The notes under the pieces were generated by a model. It did no database searches. It saw nothing but the letters and a program-made list of their open reading frames with translations, and was not told the DNA's origin. This document shows positions 40,181 through 48,807 of a stretch of 64,000 nt of DNA, piece by piece; the first letter of the stretch is position 1; every line of letters begins with the position of its first letter. This DNA is from Actinokineospora xionganensis (lineage in GTDB: Bacteria; Actinomycetota; Actinomycetes; Mycobacteriales; Pseudonocardiaceae), in the NCBI RefSeq assembly GCF_014323725.1, contig NZ_JABVED010000025.1:1-64000 (forward strand), written 5' to 3'. The position numbers and the translations under genes are program-made.

Positions 40181-41830
40181 CTACGGCCCGAAAGCCGTCA
40201 GGAACCTGTCGCGGAAGGAGTCCATCGGCCAGACCGGGGCGCGGGAGCCGGGTTTGAGGCCCGCGTCCCAGTTCCACGGGGCGACGCGGTTCAGCACGGC
40301 CTGGTCGCGGGTGACGATGGTGATCGGGACGTCCCAGGTGGCCTGCTCACCGGTGACGATCTTGGCGGGTTGGTGGTCGCCGAGGAAGACGAGCACCAAG
40401 TCGTCGTCGCCGTAGGTCTCGACATAGGAGACCAGGGTGTTCAGCGAGTACTCGATGGAACGCCGGTAGTCGGCGCGGATCTGGGTGGGGTCGCCGGTGA
40501 AGATGGCCTCCGCGGGGCGGTCGCCGGTGTGCATCGTCTTGAAGATCGAACCGTCGCCGACGTCGGCCCAGTCGATCAGCGCGGGGGTCGGCGTCCACGG
40601 GGCGTGGCTGGAGACCAGCGGGATCACGGCCATCAGCGGCTCGTCGGCCTTCGCGCGCTCGGACCGCTCGAACGCCGCGAGCGTGTACTGATCGGGCATG
40701 GTGGCGTAGCTGAACCGTGGGCCGTGGTATCCGAGGTCGCCCGCGGTCTGGATGCTCCGGTAGCCGAAGAACGCCCCCTCCGGCCACGCGTACGTGATGC
40801 CGGGAACCACGCCGACCGAGCGCCAGTCCGCCCGCTGGAAGGCGCCGCCCAGGGTGAGGCGGTCGCCGGAGACCAGGGTGCGGTAGCGCTGCTGGTTGTC
40901 GATCCACAGCCCGGAGAGCAGCGTGGCCTGCGCCAGCCAGCTGCCGCCTCCCGTGGTCGGCGAGGTGAGAAAGGCGCTGCGGGAGCCGTATCCGGCGGCG
41001 CCGAGCCTGCGGGTTCCGGCATCGAGCGCCGCGCCGACCTGGGGCGCCAGCTCCGGGTCCTCGACGGCGTCGCGGCCGTAGCTCTCGACGAAGGCGACGA
41101 TGACGTCTTTGCCGCGCAGGGCGGTGAGCAGGTCCGCGCCCGGGGTGTCCCGGAAGCGGTCGACCACGGCCTCGGCGGCGAACTTGTCCTGGTCGAGCAG
41201 GCCCGCCCGCACCTGGCGCGCGTGGTCCAGGGCGAAGGCGGCGGCGCTGCCCGAGGCGATGGGCGCGTCGGGGTCGATCCGCACGCCCGGGATGGCCGCG
41301 GTGATCCACACCACGGCGAGGACCGCGACCGCGCGCGCCGCCCCGAGTCGGTGCTGGGTCACCAGCCGGGTCAGGCGCAGGGCGGACAACGTGGTCAGGA
41401 CCAGCAAGGCGAGCGCGAGCACGACCGCCCCGACGACCGCGGCGACCGCGCCGGCCGGACCGGCTGTCGCGTCGAGGTAGCCCACGGCGGGAGCTAGCAA
41501 CGGCCAGTCGAGGACCAGGTCGAACGGGCGGTGCAGCACCGCGTCGAACCCCATGTCCATGATCTTCACGACAGTCAGCAGCCCCAGGGCGACACCCACG
41601 AGCACCGCCATCCCCCGCCGCGCCCGGGTGGGCAGGACGATGAAGAGGACCACGCCGAGCAGCCCCTCCACCGGGACGCGGAGGAAAGCCAAGGGGCTCA
41701 GGCGATCGAGGTCGCTCGGGGCGAGCAGCGCGAACAGCACGAACCCGCAGGCGAGCGCGGTGGCGCCCCAGGTCGCGAGCCGACGAACCCGCCCGCGCCC
41801 GAACCTCCGAAGCGGCGCGAACAACTCCAT
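40181..41830 (-). CDS. LTA-synthase/sulfatase-like membrane protein
   Basis: 549 aa. Residues 1 to ~185 hold about five TM helices; the extracytoplasmic alkaline-phosphatase-fold domain follows. Motifs: VAFVESYGRDAVEDP, TSPTTGGGSWLAQATLLSGL (Thr nucleophile region), LVSSHAPWTPTPALIDWADV and FLGDHQPAKI. It belongs to the sulfatase superfamily used for transferring phosphoglycerol-type or phosphoethanolamine groups to surface polymers. Start ATG with GAGAGG upstream. Divergent from the RibD-like reductase gene and likely the outer-face enzyme of the 40-49.5 kb cluster. Confidence 0.85.
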   Translation of the reverse strand: MELFAPLRRFGRGRVRRLATWGATALACGFVLFALLAPSDLDRLSPLAFLRVPVEGLLGVVLFIVLPTRARRGMAVLVGVALGLLTVVKIMDMGFDAVLHRPFDLVLDWPLLAPAVGYLDATAGPAGAVAAVVGAVVLALALLVLTTLSALRLTRLVTQHRLGAARAVAVLAVVWITAAIPGVRIDPDAPIASGSAAAFALDHARQVRAGLLDQDKFAAEAVVDRFRDTPGADLLTALRGKDVIVAFVESYGRDAVEDPELAPQVGAALDAGTRRLGAAGYGSRSAFLTSPTTGGGSWLAQATLLSGLWIDNQQRYRTLVSGDRLTLGGAFQRADWRSVGVVPGITYAWPEGAFFGYRSIQTAGDLGYHGPRFSYATMPDQYTLAAFERSERAKADEPLMAVIPLVSSHAPWTPTPALIDWADVGDGSIFKTMHTGDRPAEAIFTGDPTQIRADYRRSIEYSLNTLVSYVETYGDDDLVLVFLGDHQPAKIVTGEQATWDVPITIVTRDQAVLNRVAPWNWDAGLKPGSRAPVWPMDSFRDRFLTAFGP

Positions 41831-41922
41831 CGACTGTCCTCTCGTAAGGTGGTGCCGCCAATCGGTACTACGGTCGGCGGACCACTTCCGGTTCAGAATC
41901 GCGGAAACAGAACGGATACACC

Positions 41923-42588
41923 GTGACCCGCCCCCACGTCCTGCTCAGCGTCGCCGTCAGCGTCGACGGCTACATCGATGACCGGAACGGCCAAGGGTTC
42001 CCGCTGTCCAACGAGATCGACTTCGACCGGGTCGACCAGGTGCGGGCCGAGTCCGACGCCATCCTGATCGGTGCCGAGACCGTGCGCCGGGACAACCCCC
42101 GCCTGCTCGTCAACAGCGCCGCGCGGCGGGCCGCGCGGGTGTCCGACGGCCTCCCGGAACACCCCGTGAAAGTCACCGTGACCGGCACCGGCGACCTCGA
42201 CCCGGACCTGCGGTTCTGGCACTGCGGTGGCCGAAAGGTCGTCTACACAACGGATTCCGGCGCGGCCGCGGCGAGGCTGGGCGAGCTGGCCGACGTCGTG
42301 TCGCTGGGTGGCGGGATCGACTTCGCCCGGCTCCTCGACGACCTTGGCGGGCGCGGCGTGCGCAGGCTGATGGTGGAGGGCGGCGGCCGGATCCACACCG
42401 CGTTCCTGGCGGCCGGGCTGGCCGACGAGATCCAGCTCGCGGTCGCCCCGCTGCTGATCGGCCACGCGGGCGCGCCGCGCTTTCTCAATCCGGGCGAGTT
42501 CCCGGGCGGACCCGCGCGCCGCATGCACCTCGAAGACGTCACCAGGGTCGGCGACGTCGCCGTGCTGCGCTACTTCCCCAAAGCCTGA
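41923..42588 (+). CDS. RibD C-terminal (dihydrofolate-reductase-fold) pyrimidine reductase-like
   Basis: 221 aa NADPH-dependent reductase of the RibD/HTP-reductase family. Motifs: LLSVAVSVDGYIDDRNGQG, DAILIGAETVRRDNPRL (the family dinucleotide-binding signature), VRRLMVEGGGRIHTAFL and LADEIQLAVAPLLIG. In riboflavin synthesis such enzymes reduce the ribosylamino group of a diaminopyrimidine. Here it is stand-alone, lacks the deaminase half and sits in a cluster with a GTP cyclohydrolase II paralog, so it probably acts on a pyrimidine derived from GTP. GTG start; its TGA abuts the opposite TGA of the DoxX gene. Confidence 0.87.
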   Translation: MTRPHVLLSVAVSVDGYIDDRNGQGFPLSNEIDFDRVDQVRAESDAILIGAETVRRDNPRLLVNSAARRAARVSDGLPEHPVKVTVTGTGDLDPDLRFWHCGGRKVVYTTDSGAAAARLGELADVVSLGGGIDFARLLDDLGGRGVRRLMVEGGGRIHTAFLAAGLADEIQLAVAPLLIGHAGAPRFLNPGEFPGGPARRMHLEDVTRVGDVAVLRYFPKA

Positions 42589-42981
42589 TCAGCTCCGCGG
42601 CCTGGCGAGCAACGCGAGGATCGTGTCGCGGCGGAACCAGGCCACGACCAGGCTCAGCACCAGCAGGATCGCGGGCAGGACCGGGCCAGGCTTGTCCACC
42701 AGGAACAGCTCCGTGCCGACGGCGCCGACCATGACACCGGCCAGGCCGAGCGCGGCGAGCCCGCACAGGCGCGGGATCAGCAGGCCGATCGCACCGGCGA
42801 TCTCGAGTGCGCCGGTGAGGTAGCGCAGCCACTGGCCGAAGCCGATGTCGTCGAACTTCGCCACGAGTCCGTCACCGAACAGCGTGGTCGCGCTGTAGAT
42901 GAAGTACGCCGCGAGAGCCACTTGCAGGACCCACAGCGCGATGTTGCCCGCCACCCGGGTGGCACTGGCTTGATCAGACAT
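42589..42981 (-). CDS. DoxX-family membrane protein
   Basis: 130 aa, four TM helices (NIALWVLQVALAAYFIYSAT, YLTGALEIAGAIGLLIPRL, LAALGLAGVMVGAVGTELFL, AILLVLSLVVAWF) of the DoxX/DoxD-like family. Often accessory subunits of oxidoreductases at the membrane; no activity can be assigned. ATG 42981 lies inside the end of the CDP-alcohol phosphotransferase gene (8-nt overlap), so the two are coupled. Its stop abuts the RibD-like stop. Confidence 0.85.
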   Translation of the reverse strand: MSDQASATRVAGNIALWVLQVALAAYFIYSATTLFGDGLVAKFDDIGFGQWLRYLTGALEIAGAIGLLIPRLCGLAALGLAGVMVGAVGTELFLVDKPGPVLPAILLVLSLVVAWFRRDTILALLARPRS

Positions 42982-43693
42982 GGCGGCATCCTTGCACCGG
43001 CGCGGGCCTACGACGCCAGAGCCCAACGATGTCGCGGCCGAACGACCACCCAAGCGTGACCAACGCGAGCCCCACCAGGACAGCGGCGTGCGGGACGACC
43101 CCGCTCGCGGCGACGACCAGGACGATCCCCTGCGCCGCGGCGACGGCCTTGCGGGCGAAGCTGGGCGGCAGGTCTCCACGCAGCCAGGCCAGCCGCCAGG
43201 AAGCGGCGACGAACAGATACCGGACGGTGCCGATCGCGAGCACCCACGGGCCGAGCGACCACGCGACGTGGACGCTGAGAACCAGGATCAGGAAGGCGTC
43301 GACCTCCATGTCGAAGCGGGCGCCCAAGGGAGACTCCGTGCCCGTGCGCCGCGCGACGACACCGTCGACGCAGTCGAGGGCGAGCGCCACGGCGGCGAGG
43401 GCCACCACGACCGGGACAGTTCCGTCGGCGCGGTCGGCCACCAGCGCGGTGACCCCGCCGATCAGCAGCTGCCGGGCCAGGGTCACGCGGTCGGCGGGAC
43501 CGGGCGCCGCGGTGTCGGACCGGCGCATCGCCCGGGTCAGCAGCGCCCCGGTGGCCCAGGCGTGGACGAGACCGGCCACGATGCCGAGCGGACCGAGTCC
43601 CATGGTCGCCCAAAGCAGGGCCAGCAGGAGGAGTTGACCGCCCGCCCACACGGCGGGCTCGCGCCAGGCCGTGGTGTGCTGGAGTGTGACCAT
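42974..43693 (-). CDS. CDP-alcohol phosphotransferase
   Basis: 239 aa multi-pass enzyme that transfers a phosphoalcohol from CDP-activated donor to an acceptor in the membrane. The complete family signature D-x2-DG-x2-AR-x8-G-x3-D-x3-D is seen as DCVDGVVARRTGTESPLGAR followed by FDMEVDA. Surrounding TM helices: VWAGGQLLLLALLWATMGLG and others. Acceptor unknown. ATG 43693 with AAGGGG; divergent from the zinc-dehydrogenase-like gene and coupled to the DoxX gene. A membrane-lipid arm of the cluster is suggested. Confidence 0.9.
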   Translation of the reverse strand: MVTLQHTTAWREPAVWAGGQLLLLALLWATMGLGPLGIVAGLVHAWATGALLTRAMRRSDTAAPGPADRVTLARQLLIGGVTALVADRADGTVPVVVALAAVALALDCVDGVVARRTGTESPLGARFDMEVDAFLILVLSVHVAWSLGPWVLAIGTVRYLFVAASWRLAWLRGDLPPSFARKAVAAAQGIVLVVAASGVVPHAAVLVGLALVTLGWSFGRDIVGLWRRRPAPVQGCRHV

Positions 43694-43738
43694 CGCGCCC
43701 CTTGCGGCAGAAAGGCCCCGGATCTCGGAGGATATTGG

Positions 43739-44719
43739 ATGACACGCACGGCAAGGGCCCTTTGGTTCACCTCGTCCGGCAACTGTGAGATCCGACCGGT
43801 CGACCTCCCCACCCCCGGGGCCGGGGAGATCCTGGTCCGCACGCTCTTCTCGGGGGTCAGCCGGGGAACCGAGTCACTTGTCCTCGCAGGCTTGGTGCCC
43901 GAGAACCAGCGTGCGGTGATGCGCGCCCCTTTCCAAGAAGGTGACTTCCCGTGGCCGGTCAAGTACGGGTACCTCAACGTCGGGGTCGTCGAGGACGGAC
44001 CGGCGAACCTGCTCGGCCGCACGGTTTTCTGCCTGTATCCGCACCAGACCCGGTACGTGGTCCCGGCCGACGCCGTGACCCCGCTCCCGGACTCCGTGCC
44101 GGCGGCGCGTGCGGTGCTGGCCGGGACGGTGGAGACGGCGGTGAACGCGGTGTGGGACGCGGCCCCGCTGATCGGCGACCGGATCGCGGTGGTCGGCGGC
44201 GGGATGGTCGGCTGCGCGGTCGCCGCCGTGCTCGCCCGGTTCCCCGGGGCCGGGGTCCAGCTGGTCGACACCGACCCGGCCCGTGCGTCGGTAGCGGCGG
44301 CGCTGGGGATCGGGTTCGCGTCGCCTTCGGAAGCCGACGGGGGCTTGGACCTCGTGGTGCACGCCAGCGCGACCGAAAGCGGTCTCGCCCGGTCTTTGGA
44401 GCTGCTCGCGCCGGAGGGCAGGGTCATCGAGCTGAGCTGGTACGGCGACCAGCGGATCTCGCTGCCGCTGGGCGAGTTCTTCCACTCCCGCAGGCTCACC
44501 GTGCGCGCCAGCCAGGTCGGGACGGTGGCCCGCGCAGATCGGACCTATGCCGAGCGGATGGCGCTGGCGCTCGACTTGCTCGCCGACCCGGTGTTCGACA
44601 CGCTCATCACCGGCGAGAGCGACTTCGACGACCTGCCCGAGGTGCTGCCGAGGCTGGCGTCCGGCGAGCTCTCGGCCCTGTGTCACCGGATTGACTACGG
44701 TCGCGCACATGACCGGTGA
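43739..44719 (+). CDS. zinc-type alcohol-dehydrogenase-like oxidoreductase
   Basis: 326 aa MDR-superfamily oxidoreductase. GroES-like N-half (GAGEILVRTLFSGVSRGTES) and Rossmann half with IAVVGGGMVGCAVAAVLARF (the GxGxxG-type GGGMVG), followed by VQLVDTDPARASVAAALG. The usual catalytic zinc Cys/His set of classical alcohol dehydrogenases is not evident, so zinc may be absent. ATG 43739 has GGAG about 8 nt upstream. Overlaps the creatininase-family gene by 11 nt, so both act in one pathway. Substrate unknown. Confidence 0.87.
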   Translation: MTRTARALWFTSSGNCEIRPVDLPTPGAGEILVRTLFSGVSRGTESLVLAGLVPENQRAVMRAPFQEGDFPWPVKYGYLNVGVVEDGPANLLGRTVFCLYPHQTRYVVPADAVTPLPDSVPAARAVLAGTVETAVNAVWDAAPLIGDRIAVVGGGMVGCAVAAVLARFPGAGVQLVDTDPARASVAAALGIGFASPSEADGGLDLVVHASATESGLARSLELLAPEGRVIELSWYGDQRISLPLGEFFHSRRLTVRASQVGTVARADRTYAERMALALDLLADPVFDTLITGESDFDDLPEVLPRLASGELSALCHRIDYGRAHDR

Positions 44720-45419
44720 CGCGTACCTGCTTCCGCTGACCACCACCGCCGACGTGCGCCACCGCGCCGCGACGGTGGCCGTGCTTCCGGTAGGGAGCCT
44801 GGAACAGCACGGGCCGTACCTGCCGCTGGTGACCGACACCGTCATCGCGTGCACCATCGCCCGGGAACTCGCCGCCGCGTACCCGGTGCAGTTGCTCCCG
44901 CCGGTGACGATCTCCTGTTCGCACGAGCACGCCGCCTGGCCGGGCACGGTGAGCATCTCGGCGCGGACGCTGCACTCGGTGGTGACCGACATCGCCGACT
45001 CGCTGCGCCGCTCCGGCGTCCCGAACCTGGTGATCGTCAACGGCCACGGCGGGAACTATGTGCTGGCGAACATCGTGCAGGAAGCCTTGGGCGGCATGGC
45101 TTTGTTCCCCGGTACCCAGGACTGGGCCGCCGCGCGCGCCGCCGCTGGGATCGAGACGTCGGCGGGCAGCGACATGCACGCCGGTGAACTGGAGACCTCG
45201 ATCCTGCTCCACGCCCATCCCACGATGGTCAAACCCGGCTACGACACGAGCGACTGGCTCGCCGACGACCGGCGGCACCTGCTGACCCTCGGGATGGCGG
45301 CGTACACAAAGTCCGGTGTGGTCGGTCGGCCGTCGCTGGCCTCAGCGCGCAAGGGCGAGGACCTGCTCGCCGGGCTGGTGGCCGCGTTCGCGGACTACCT
45401 CGCCGTTCTTCCGGAATAG
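44709..45419 (+). CDS. creatininase-family amidohydrolase (ArfB-like?)
   Basis: 236 aa metal-dependent amide hydrolase. Ligand-type residues: Glu32, His34 and Asp43 in VGSLEQHGPYLPLVTD, His113 in VNGHGGN, and His157/Glu160 in SDMHAGELETS. The family includes creatinine amidohydrolase, mycofactocin MftE and archaeal ArfB, which removes the formyl group from FAPy, the product of the first GTP-hydrolysing step of archaeal flavin synthesis. With a GTP cyclohydrolase II paralog in this cluster, FAPy deformylation is my preferred role. Coupled to the oxidoreductase; its 3' end overlaps the convergent flippase-like gene by 78 nt. Confidence 0.85.
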   Translation: MTGDAYLLPLTTTADVRHRAATVAVLPVGSLEQHGPYLPLVTDTVIACTIARELAAAYPVQLLPPVTISCSHEHAAWPGTVSISARTLHSVVTDIADSLRRSGVPNLVIVNGHGGNYVLANIVQEALGGMALFPGTQDWAAARAAAGIETSAGSDMHAGELETSILLHAHPTMVKPGYDTSDWLADDRRHLLTLGMAAYTKSGVVGRPSLASARKGEDLLAGLVAAFADYLAVLPE

Positions 45420-46358
45420 GAACAGGGCGCCGGGCAGGCTCGCCACCAGCGCGAGCACGCCGTAGACCACCGCCGTGGTGAGCCCGTGGGCCGCACCCAG
45501 GCCCGCGGCGCCGAACGCGGCGGCGAGGAAGGCCTCCCGCGGGCCCCAGCCGCCGACGTTGACCGGGATCGCCATCACCAGCAGGGCCACCACGAACAGC
45601 GGCAGGAGCCTGCCTGCGGGCGCGTCGGTCCCGCTGACCCGTGCGGCGACGAACAACAGGGCGAGGTGCCCGGCCACGGCCACCGTCGACAGGAGCGCCA
45701 CACTCGGGAAGGCACGTCGGGAAAGCAGCCCGGCGCGCGCGTCCGCCCAGACCGTGGCGGCACGCTTGCGCCACAACCCGGCAAACCCGGCGAGACCGAT
45801 CACGATGGCGAGGACGGTGATCGCGGCGGCGGGGTCGAGGGTCAGGTCCAAGGGTGGCTGGGCGAGGATGACGACAAGGGCAATGGCAATCAGGACCACC
45901 TGCCCGGCGAACCGCTCGAAGACCACCGCGCGGATACCCCGCCCGAGGTCGCCCGCCCGCTGCCCATGACTCACCGCGCGATGGACGTCGCCCAGGACCC
46001 CGGCGGGAAGCACGGCGTTGAGCAGCAAGGCCCGATAGTAGTCGGGGACCGCTGTGCCCAGGGACAGTGGAAGCCCTAGCCCCCGCGCCACCACACACCA
46101 GCGGGCGGCGCCGCACAGGGTGGTGACCAGCCCGATCCCCAAGGCCGCGACCAGCGAACCGAGGTCGACGGCACGCAACCCGTCCACAAACGCGCCCGCC
46201 CCCAGCCGCACGAGCAGCGCGAGCAGGATGCCGCAGGCAAGGAGGAGCCGCAGCCAGGGCCAGAGCCGACGGACCATGGCGACGCCGGCAAGGACGGATC
46301 GCCGCTGCCGCAATACATCGCCGCTCGAGAACCCGTGCGTCGCGTCGCCCCGGATCAT
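45342..46358 (-). CDS. flippase-like / LPG-synthase-TM family membrane protein
   Basis: 338 aa, about eight TM helices, of the lysylphosphatidylglycerol-synthase transmembrane (flippase-like) family without the catalytic acyltransferase domain. Signature-type segments: ARWCVVARGLGLPLSLGTAV, YYRALLLNAVLPAGVLGDVHRA (the N-x-hydrophobic-P-G-G-x-G region), VFERFAGQV and VNVGGWGPREAFLAAAFGA. Such proteins are thought to move lipid-linked sugars. ATG 46358 chosen for GGAGG 5 nt upstream. Last of four same-strand genes with methyltransferase, glycosyltransferase and PTPS-like protein. Confidence 0.85.
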   Translation of the reverse strand: MIRGDATHGFSSGDVLRQRRSVLAGVAMVRRLWPWLRLLLACGILLALLVRLGAGAFVDGLRAVDLGSLVAALGIGLVTTLCGAARWCVVARGLGLPLSLGTAVPDYYRALLLNAVLPAGVLGDVHRAVSHGQRAGDLGRGIRAVVFERFAGQVVLIAIALVVILAQPPLDLTLDPAAAITVLAIVIGLAGFAGLWRKRAATVWADARAGLLSRRAFPSVALLSTVAVAGHLALLFVAARVSGTDAPAGRLLPLFVVALLVMAIPVNVGGWGPREAFLAAAFGAAGLGAAHGLTTAVVYGVLALVASLPGALFLFRKNGEVVRERGHQPGEQVLALAR

Positions 46359-46470
46359 GTCGGCCTCCGCACTGCGCAGAGACCAGCGTGCGCGCCCACC
46401 CAATCCGGCGAGACGCGTGCGAAAGCGGATCGCCGCTCCCACACCACCTTTCGACGCGGGAACCCGCGCG

Positions 46471-47259
46471 TCATGTCGACCTCGGCAACGCCAACAGATC
46501 AACGTGCTCGACCACGACCCGCATCCCACCCGTGAGCCGCCGCCTCAGGTAGGCGGGTGCCGCCGCGGCCAGGGCCGGTCGCTGTTCGCAGGCCGCGCCC
46601 ACCCACCCCCGCAGCCACTCCCCCGCCAGCGCGGCCTGGTCCGGTCCCAACCGCCACGGGCTCGGCCGGGTCCACACCATCGCGCCGCGGCGTTCGAACG
46701 AGTCGACGGCCGCGGCGACCGCGTCGGGGCCGAGCAGTCGGCGGCCGTCGACCTCGCGGCGCTGGTGTTCGTTGAAGGCCTCGGTGAACTCGGCGTCCAG
46801 TCGCTCCGGCGGGTCCAGTTCGACCCGGCCCGCGACGGACAGGGTCAGCAGCGCCGGGCAGTCCGCGTCGACGCAGGCGGCAGCCAGGGAGTCGACCTCC
46901 TCGGCGGTGAGCAGGTCCAGCAGGGCCGAGGCGGTGAGCAGCGAAGTGCCCTCGAGGTCCTCGGCTCGCAGTGCGGTGAGGTCGCCCTCGCGGGTCTCTA
47001 CCGTCACGCCCGGGCCGGTCACCGTCGCACCGGCCACGGCGAGCAGCCGGGGGTCGCGGTCGTGCAGCACCCAGTGCTGCCTGCCGCCCAACCGCCCGGA
47101 GAGCCATCGGCCCATCGATCCTGTGCCACACCCGATATCACGCACGAGGAGGGGGTTTCGGTTCAGCGGACTTTCCCGCAGCGGGTCGAGCAAGCCCTCG
47201 GCCCGCGCGTCGGCGTCGGCCTTCTCCCGCAGGGCCAGCCACTCCGGGGCGAAACTCAT
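46471..47259 (-). CDS. SAM-dependent methyltransferase
   Basis: 262 aa class I methyltransferase. Motif I is DIGCGTGSMGRWLSGRLGG, the acidic end of strand 2 is VLHDRDPRLL, and the later block is ETREGDLTALRAEDL with LLTASALLDLL. The target is unknown; in this cluster a ring nitrogen or hydroxyl of a pyrimidine/pterin, or a sugar, is plausible. ATG 47259 overlaps the glycosyltransferase stop (ATGA, 47256-47259), so the products are made together. Confidence 0.88.
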   Translation of the reverse strand: MSFAPEWLALREKADADARAEGLLDPLRESPLNRNPLLVRDIGCGTGSMGRWLSGRLGGRQHWVLHDRDPRLLAVAGATVTGPGVTVETREGDLTALRAEDLEGTSLLTASALLDLLTAEEVDSLAAACVDADCPALLTLSVAGRVELDPPERLDAEFTEAFNEHQRREVDGRRLLGPDAVAAAVDSFERRGAMVWTRPSPWRLGPDQAALAGEWLRGWVGAACEQRPALAAAAPAYLRRRLTGGMRVVVEHVDLLALPRST

Positions 47260-48326
47260 CGGCCGAGCCTAGCCAGCACGCCCGCCAGATCACGGGCGCA
47301 GTCGTCCCAGGTCCGCAGCGCCTTCCCGCGCGCCAGCGCCGACCGCCGCAGGTCGCCACGCAGGTCGGGATCGCCCAGCCAGCGCCGCACCGCCGACGCC
47401 AGCGCGCCTGCGTCGCCGGGCGGCACGAGCAGACCGGGCACGCCGCCGTCCGGGGCCTGGCCGAGGGTGTCGGGGACACCGCTCACCGCGGTCGCCAGCA
47501 CCGGAACTCCCCTGGCCAGGGCCTCGGCGACGACCATGCCGTAGGTCTCGGCTCGTGACGGGAGCACCAGCAGGTCGGCCGAGGTGTACTCCTGGTCCAG
47601 GGACTCGCCGGTGCGCGGACCGTCGAGCGTCACCCGGTCGCCGAGACGGTGCCGCGTGATCAGCAGGCGCAACTCTTCGACGTAGCCCTGGTCCCCCAGT
47701 GGGCCGACGCACGCGCAGGTCCACGGCAGGTCAGCCACCGCGGCGAGGGCTTCGACGAGCACATCGTGGCCCTTGCGTGGCGTCACCGAGGCGACGCAGA
47801 GCAGCCGGGTGCCTGCTTCGGTGCCGGGGGCGGGCGGCGCGGGGTCGGTCCCGGGCGTGACGGTGTGCACCCGTTCGGCGGCGAGCCCGTGGTGCTCGAC
47901 CAGCCTGCGCGTCGCCCACGGGCTGGTGGTGACGACCGCTTCCGCCGCGCGCAGGGTCTGCCGCTCGGCGGCGTCGAGCGCCGACGCCAGTTCGGGTGCG
48001 AGCCCCGTCTCGTCGGCCAGCGGCAGATGCACCAAGACCACGAGACGCAACCGGCCCGCGTGCGGGACGACGACTTCGGGGACGCCACAGGCCACCAGAC
48101 CGTCGAGGAGCACGGCCACCCCGTCGGGGATACCGGCCAGCGCGCCGGCCAGTTCCGCGCGGGCAGCGGTGTCCGGGCGCGGCCACGCTCCGGGGACGGC
48201 GATCTCGTGCACCGCCACCCCCAGTTCGACCAGACCGCGGCACACGCGGCGGTCGTAGACGTTGCCCCCGCTGGGTCTGGCCGCGTCGTCGACGCCATCG
48301 GGCAGGACGACCTGGACAGCGTTCAC
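47256..48326 (-). CDS. GT4-type glycosyltransferase
   Basis: 356 aa retaining nucleotide-sugar glycosyltransferase with GT-B fold. C-lobe markers: [20 protein letters not shown] and [20 protein letters not shown] (the E-x7-E donor region), then [18 protein letters not shown]-lobe begins [20 protein letters not shown]. The GTG start overlaps the PTPS stop (GTGA at 48323-48326). Sugar and acceptor unknown. Between the PTPS-like protein and the methyltransferase in one coupled unit. Confidence 0.9.
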   Translation of the reverse strand: MNAVQVVLPDGVDDAARPSGGNVYDRRVCRGLVELGVAVHEIAVPGAWPRPDTAARAELAGALAGIPDGVAVLLDGLVACGVPEVVVPHAGRLRLVVLVHLPLADETGLAPELASALDAAERQTLRAAEAVVTTSPWATRRLVEHHGLAAERVHTVTPGTDPAPPAPGTEAGTRLLCVASVTPRKGHDVLVEALAAVADLPWTCACVGPLGDQGYVEELRLLITRHRLGDRVTLDGPRTGESLDQEYTSADLLVLPSRAETYGMVVAEALARGVPVLATAVSGVPDTLGQAPDGGVPGLLVPPGDAGALASAVRRWLGDPDLRGDLRRSALARGKALRTWDDCARDLAGVLARLGR

Positions 48327-48733
48327 AGGGACCGTTCGTAGCTCGCCCACGCGACGTGCGACTCGTGGAGCGTGACCTCGATCCCGGCGAGCCCGCGCGC
48401 GCCTTCACCGAGAGCGCCCGCGTGCACCCGATCGGCGAGCCGGTCGGCGATGACCTTGGCCAGGAACTCCGTCGACGTGTTGACCCCGGCGAAGGCGGGT
48501 TCGTCGTCGAGGTTGCGGTAGTTGAGGTCGGCAAGCACCTTGCCGAGTTCCTCGGTCGCCAGGCCGATGTCGACCACGATGTTGTCCGAATCGAGTTCGG
48601 CGCGGCTGAACCTCGCGTCCACCACGAACGTAGCTCCATGCAAGCGCTGCGCCGGGCCGAAAACCTCGCCGCGGAAGCTGTGGGCGACCATCACGTGATC
48701 ACGAACAGTGATGCTGAACAGGGTGACCTCCAC
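48323..48733 (-). CDS. 6-pyruvoyltetrahydropterin-synthase/QueD homolog lacking catalytic Cys
   Basis: 136 aa from GTG 48733. T-fold protein: [65 protein letters not shown] and IEVTLHES. In QueD the site is CGRLHGH; here it is AQRLHGA, so the catalytic Cys is Ala (residue 28) and the third zinc His is Ala (residue 34). His18 and His32 remain. It therefore should not run the standard reaction. Start alternatives: GTG 48733 has no ribosome site, while CTG 48721 has GGAGG at perfect 5-nt spacing and gives the family N-terminus FSITVRDH. First of four coupled genes, divergent from the GCH II paralog. I recall a structurally studied Streptomyces homolog. Confidence 0.86.
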   Translation of the reverse strand: MEVTLFSITVRDHVMVAHSFRGEVFGPAQRLHGATFVVDARFSRAELDSDNIVVDIGLATEELGKVLADLNYRNLDDEPAFAGVNTSTEFLAKVIADRLADRVHAGALGEGARGLAGIEVTLHESHVAWASYERSL

Positions 48734-48807
48734 TAATGCACCGGATACCGTACGACCTTCGACCGAGCGTAATGACCGTCCGGCCGGAGCCTGCTGAAGG
48801 GGACGCT

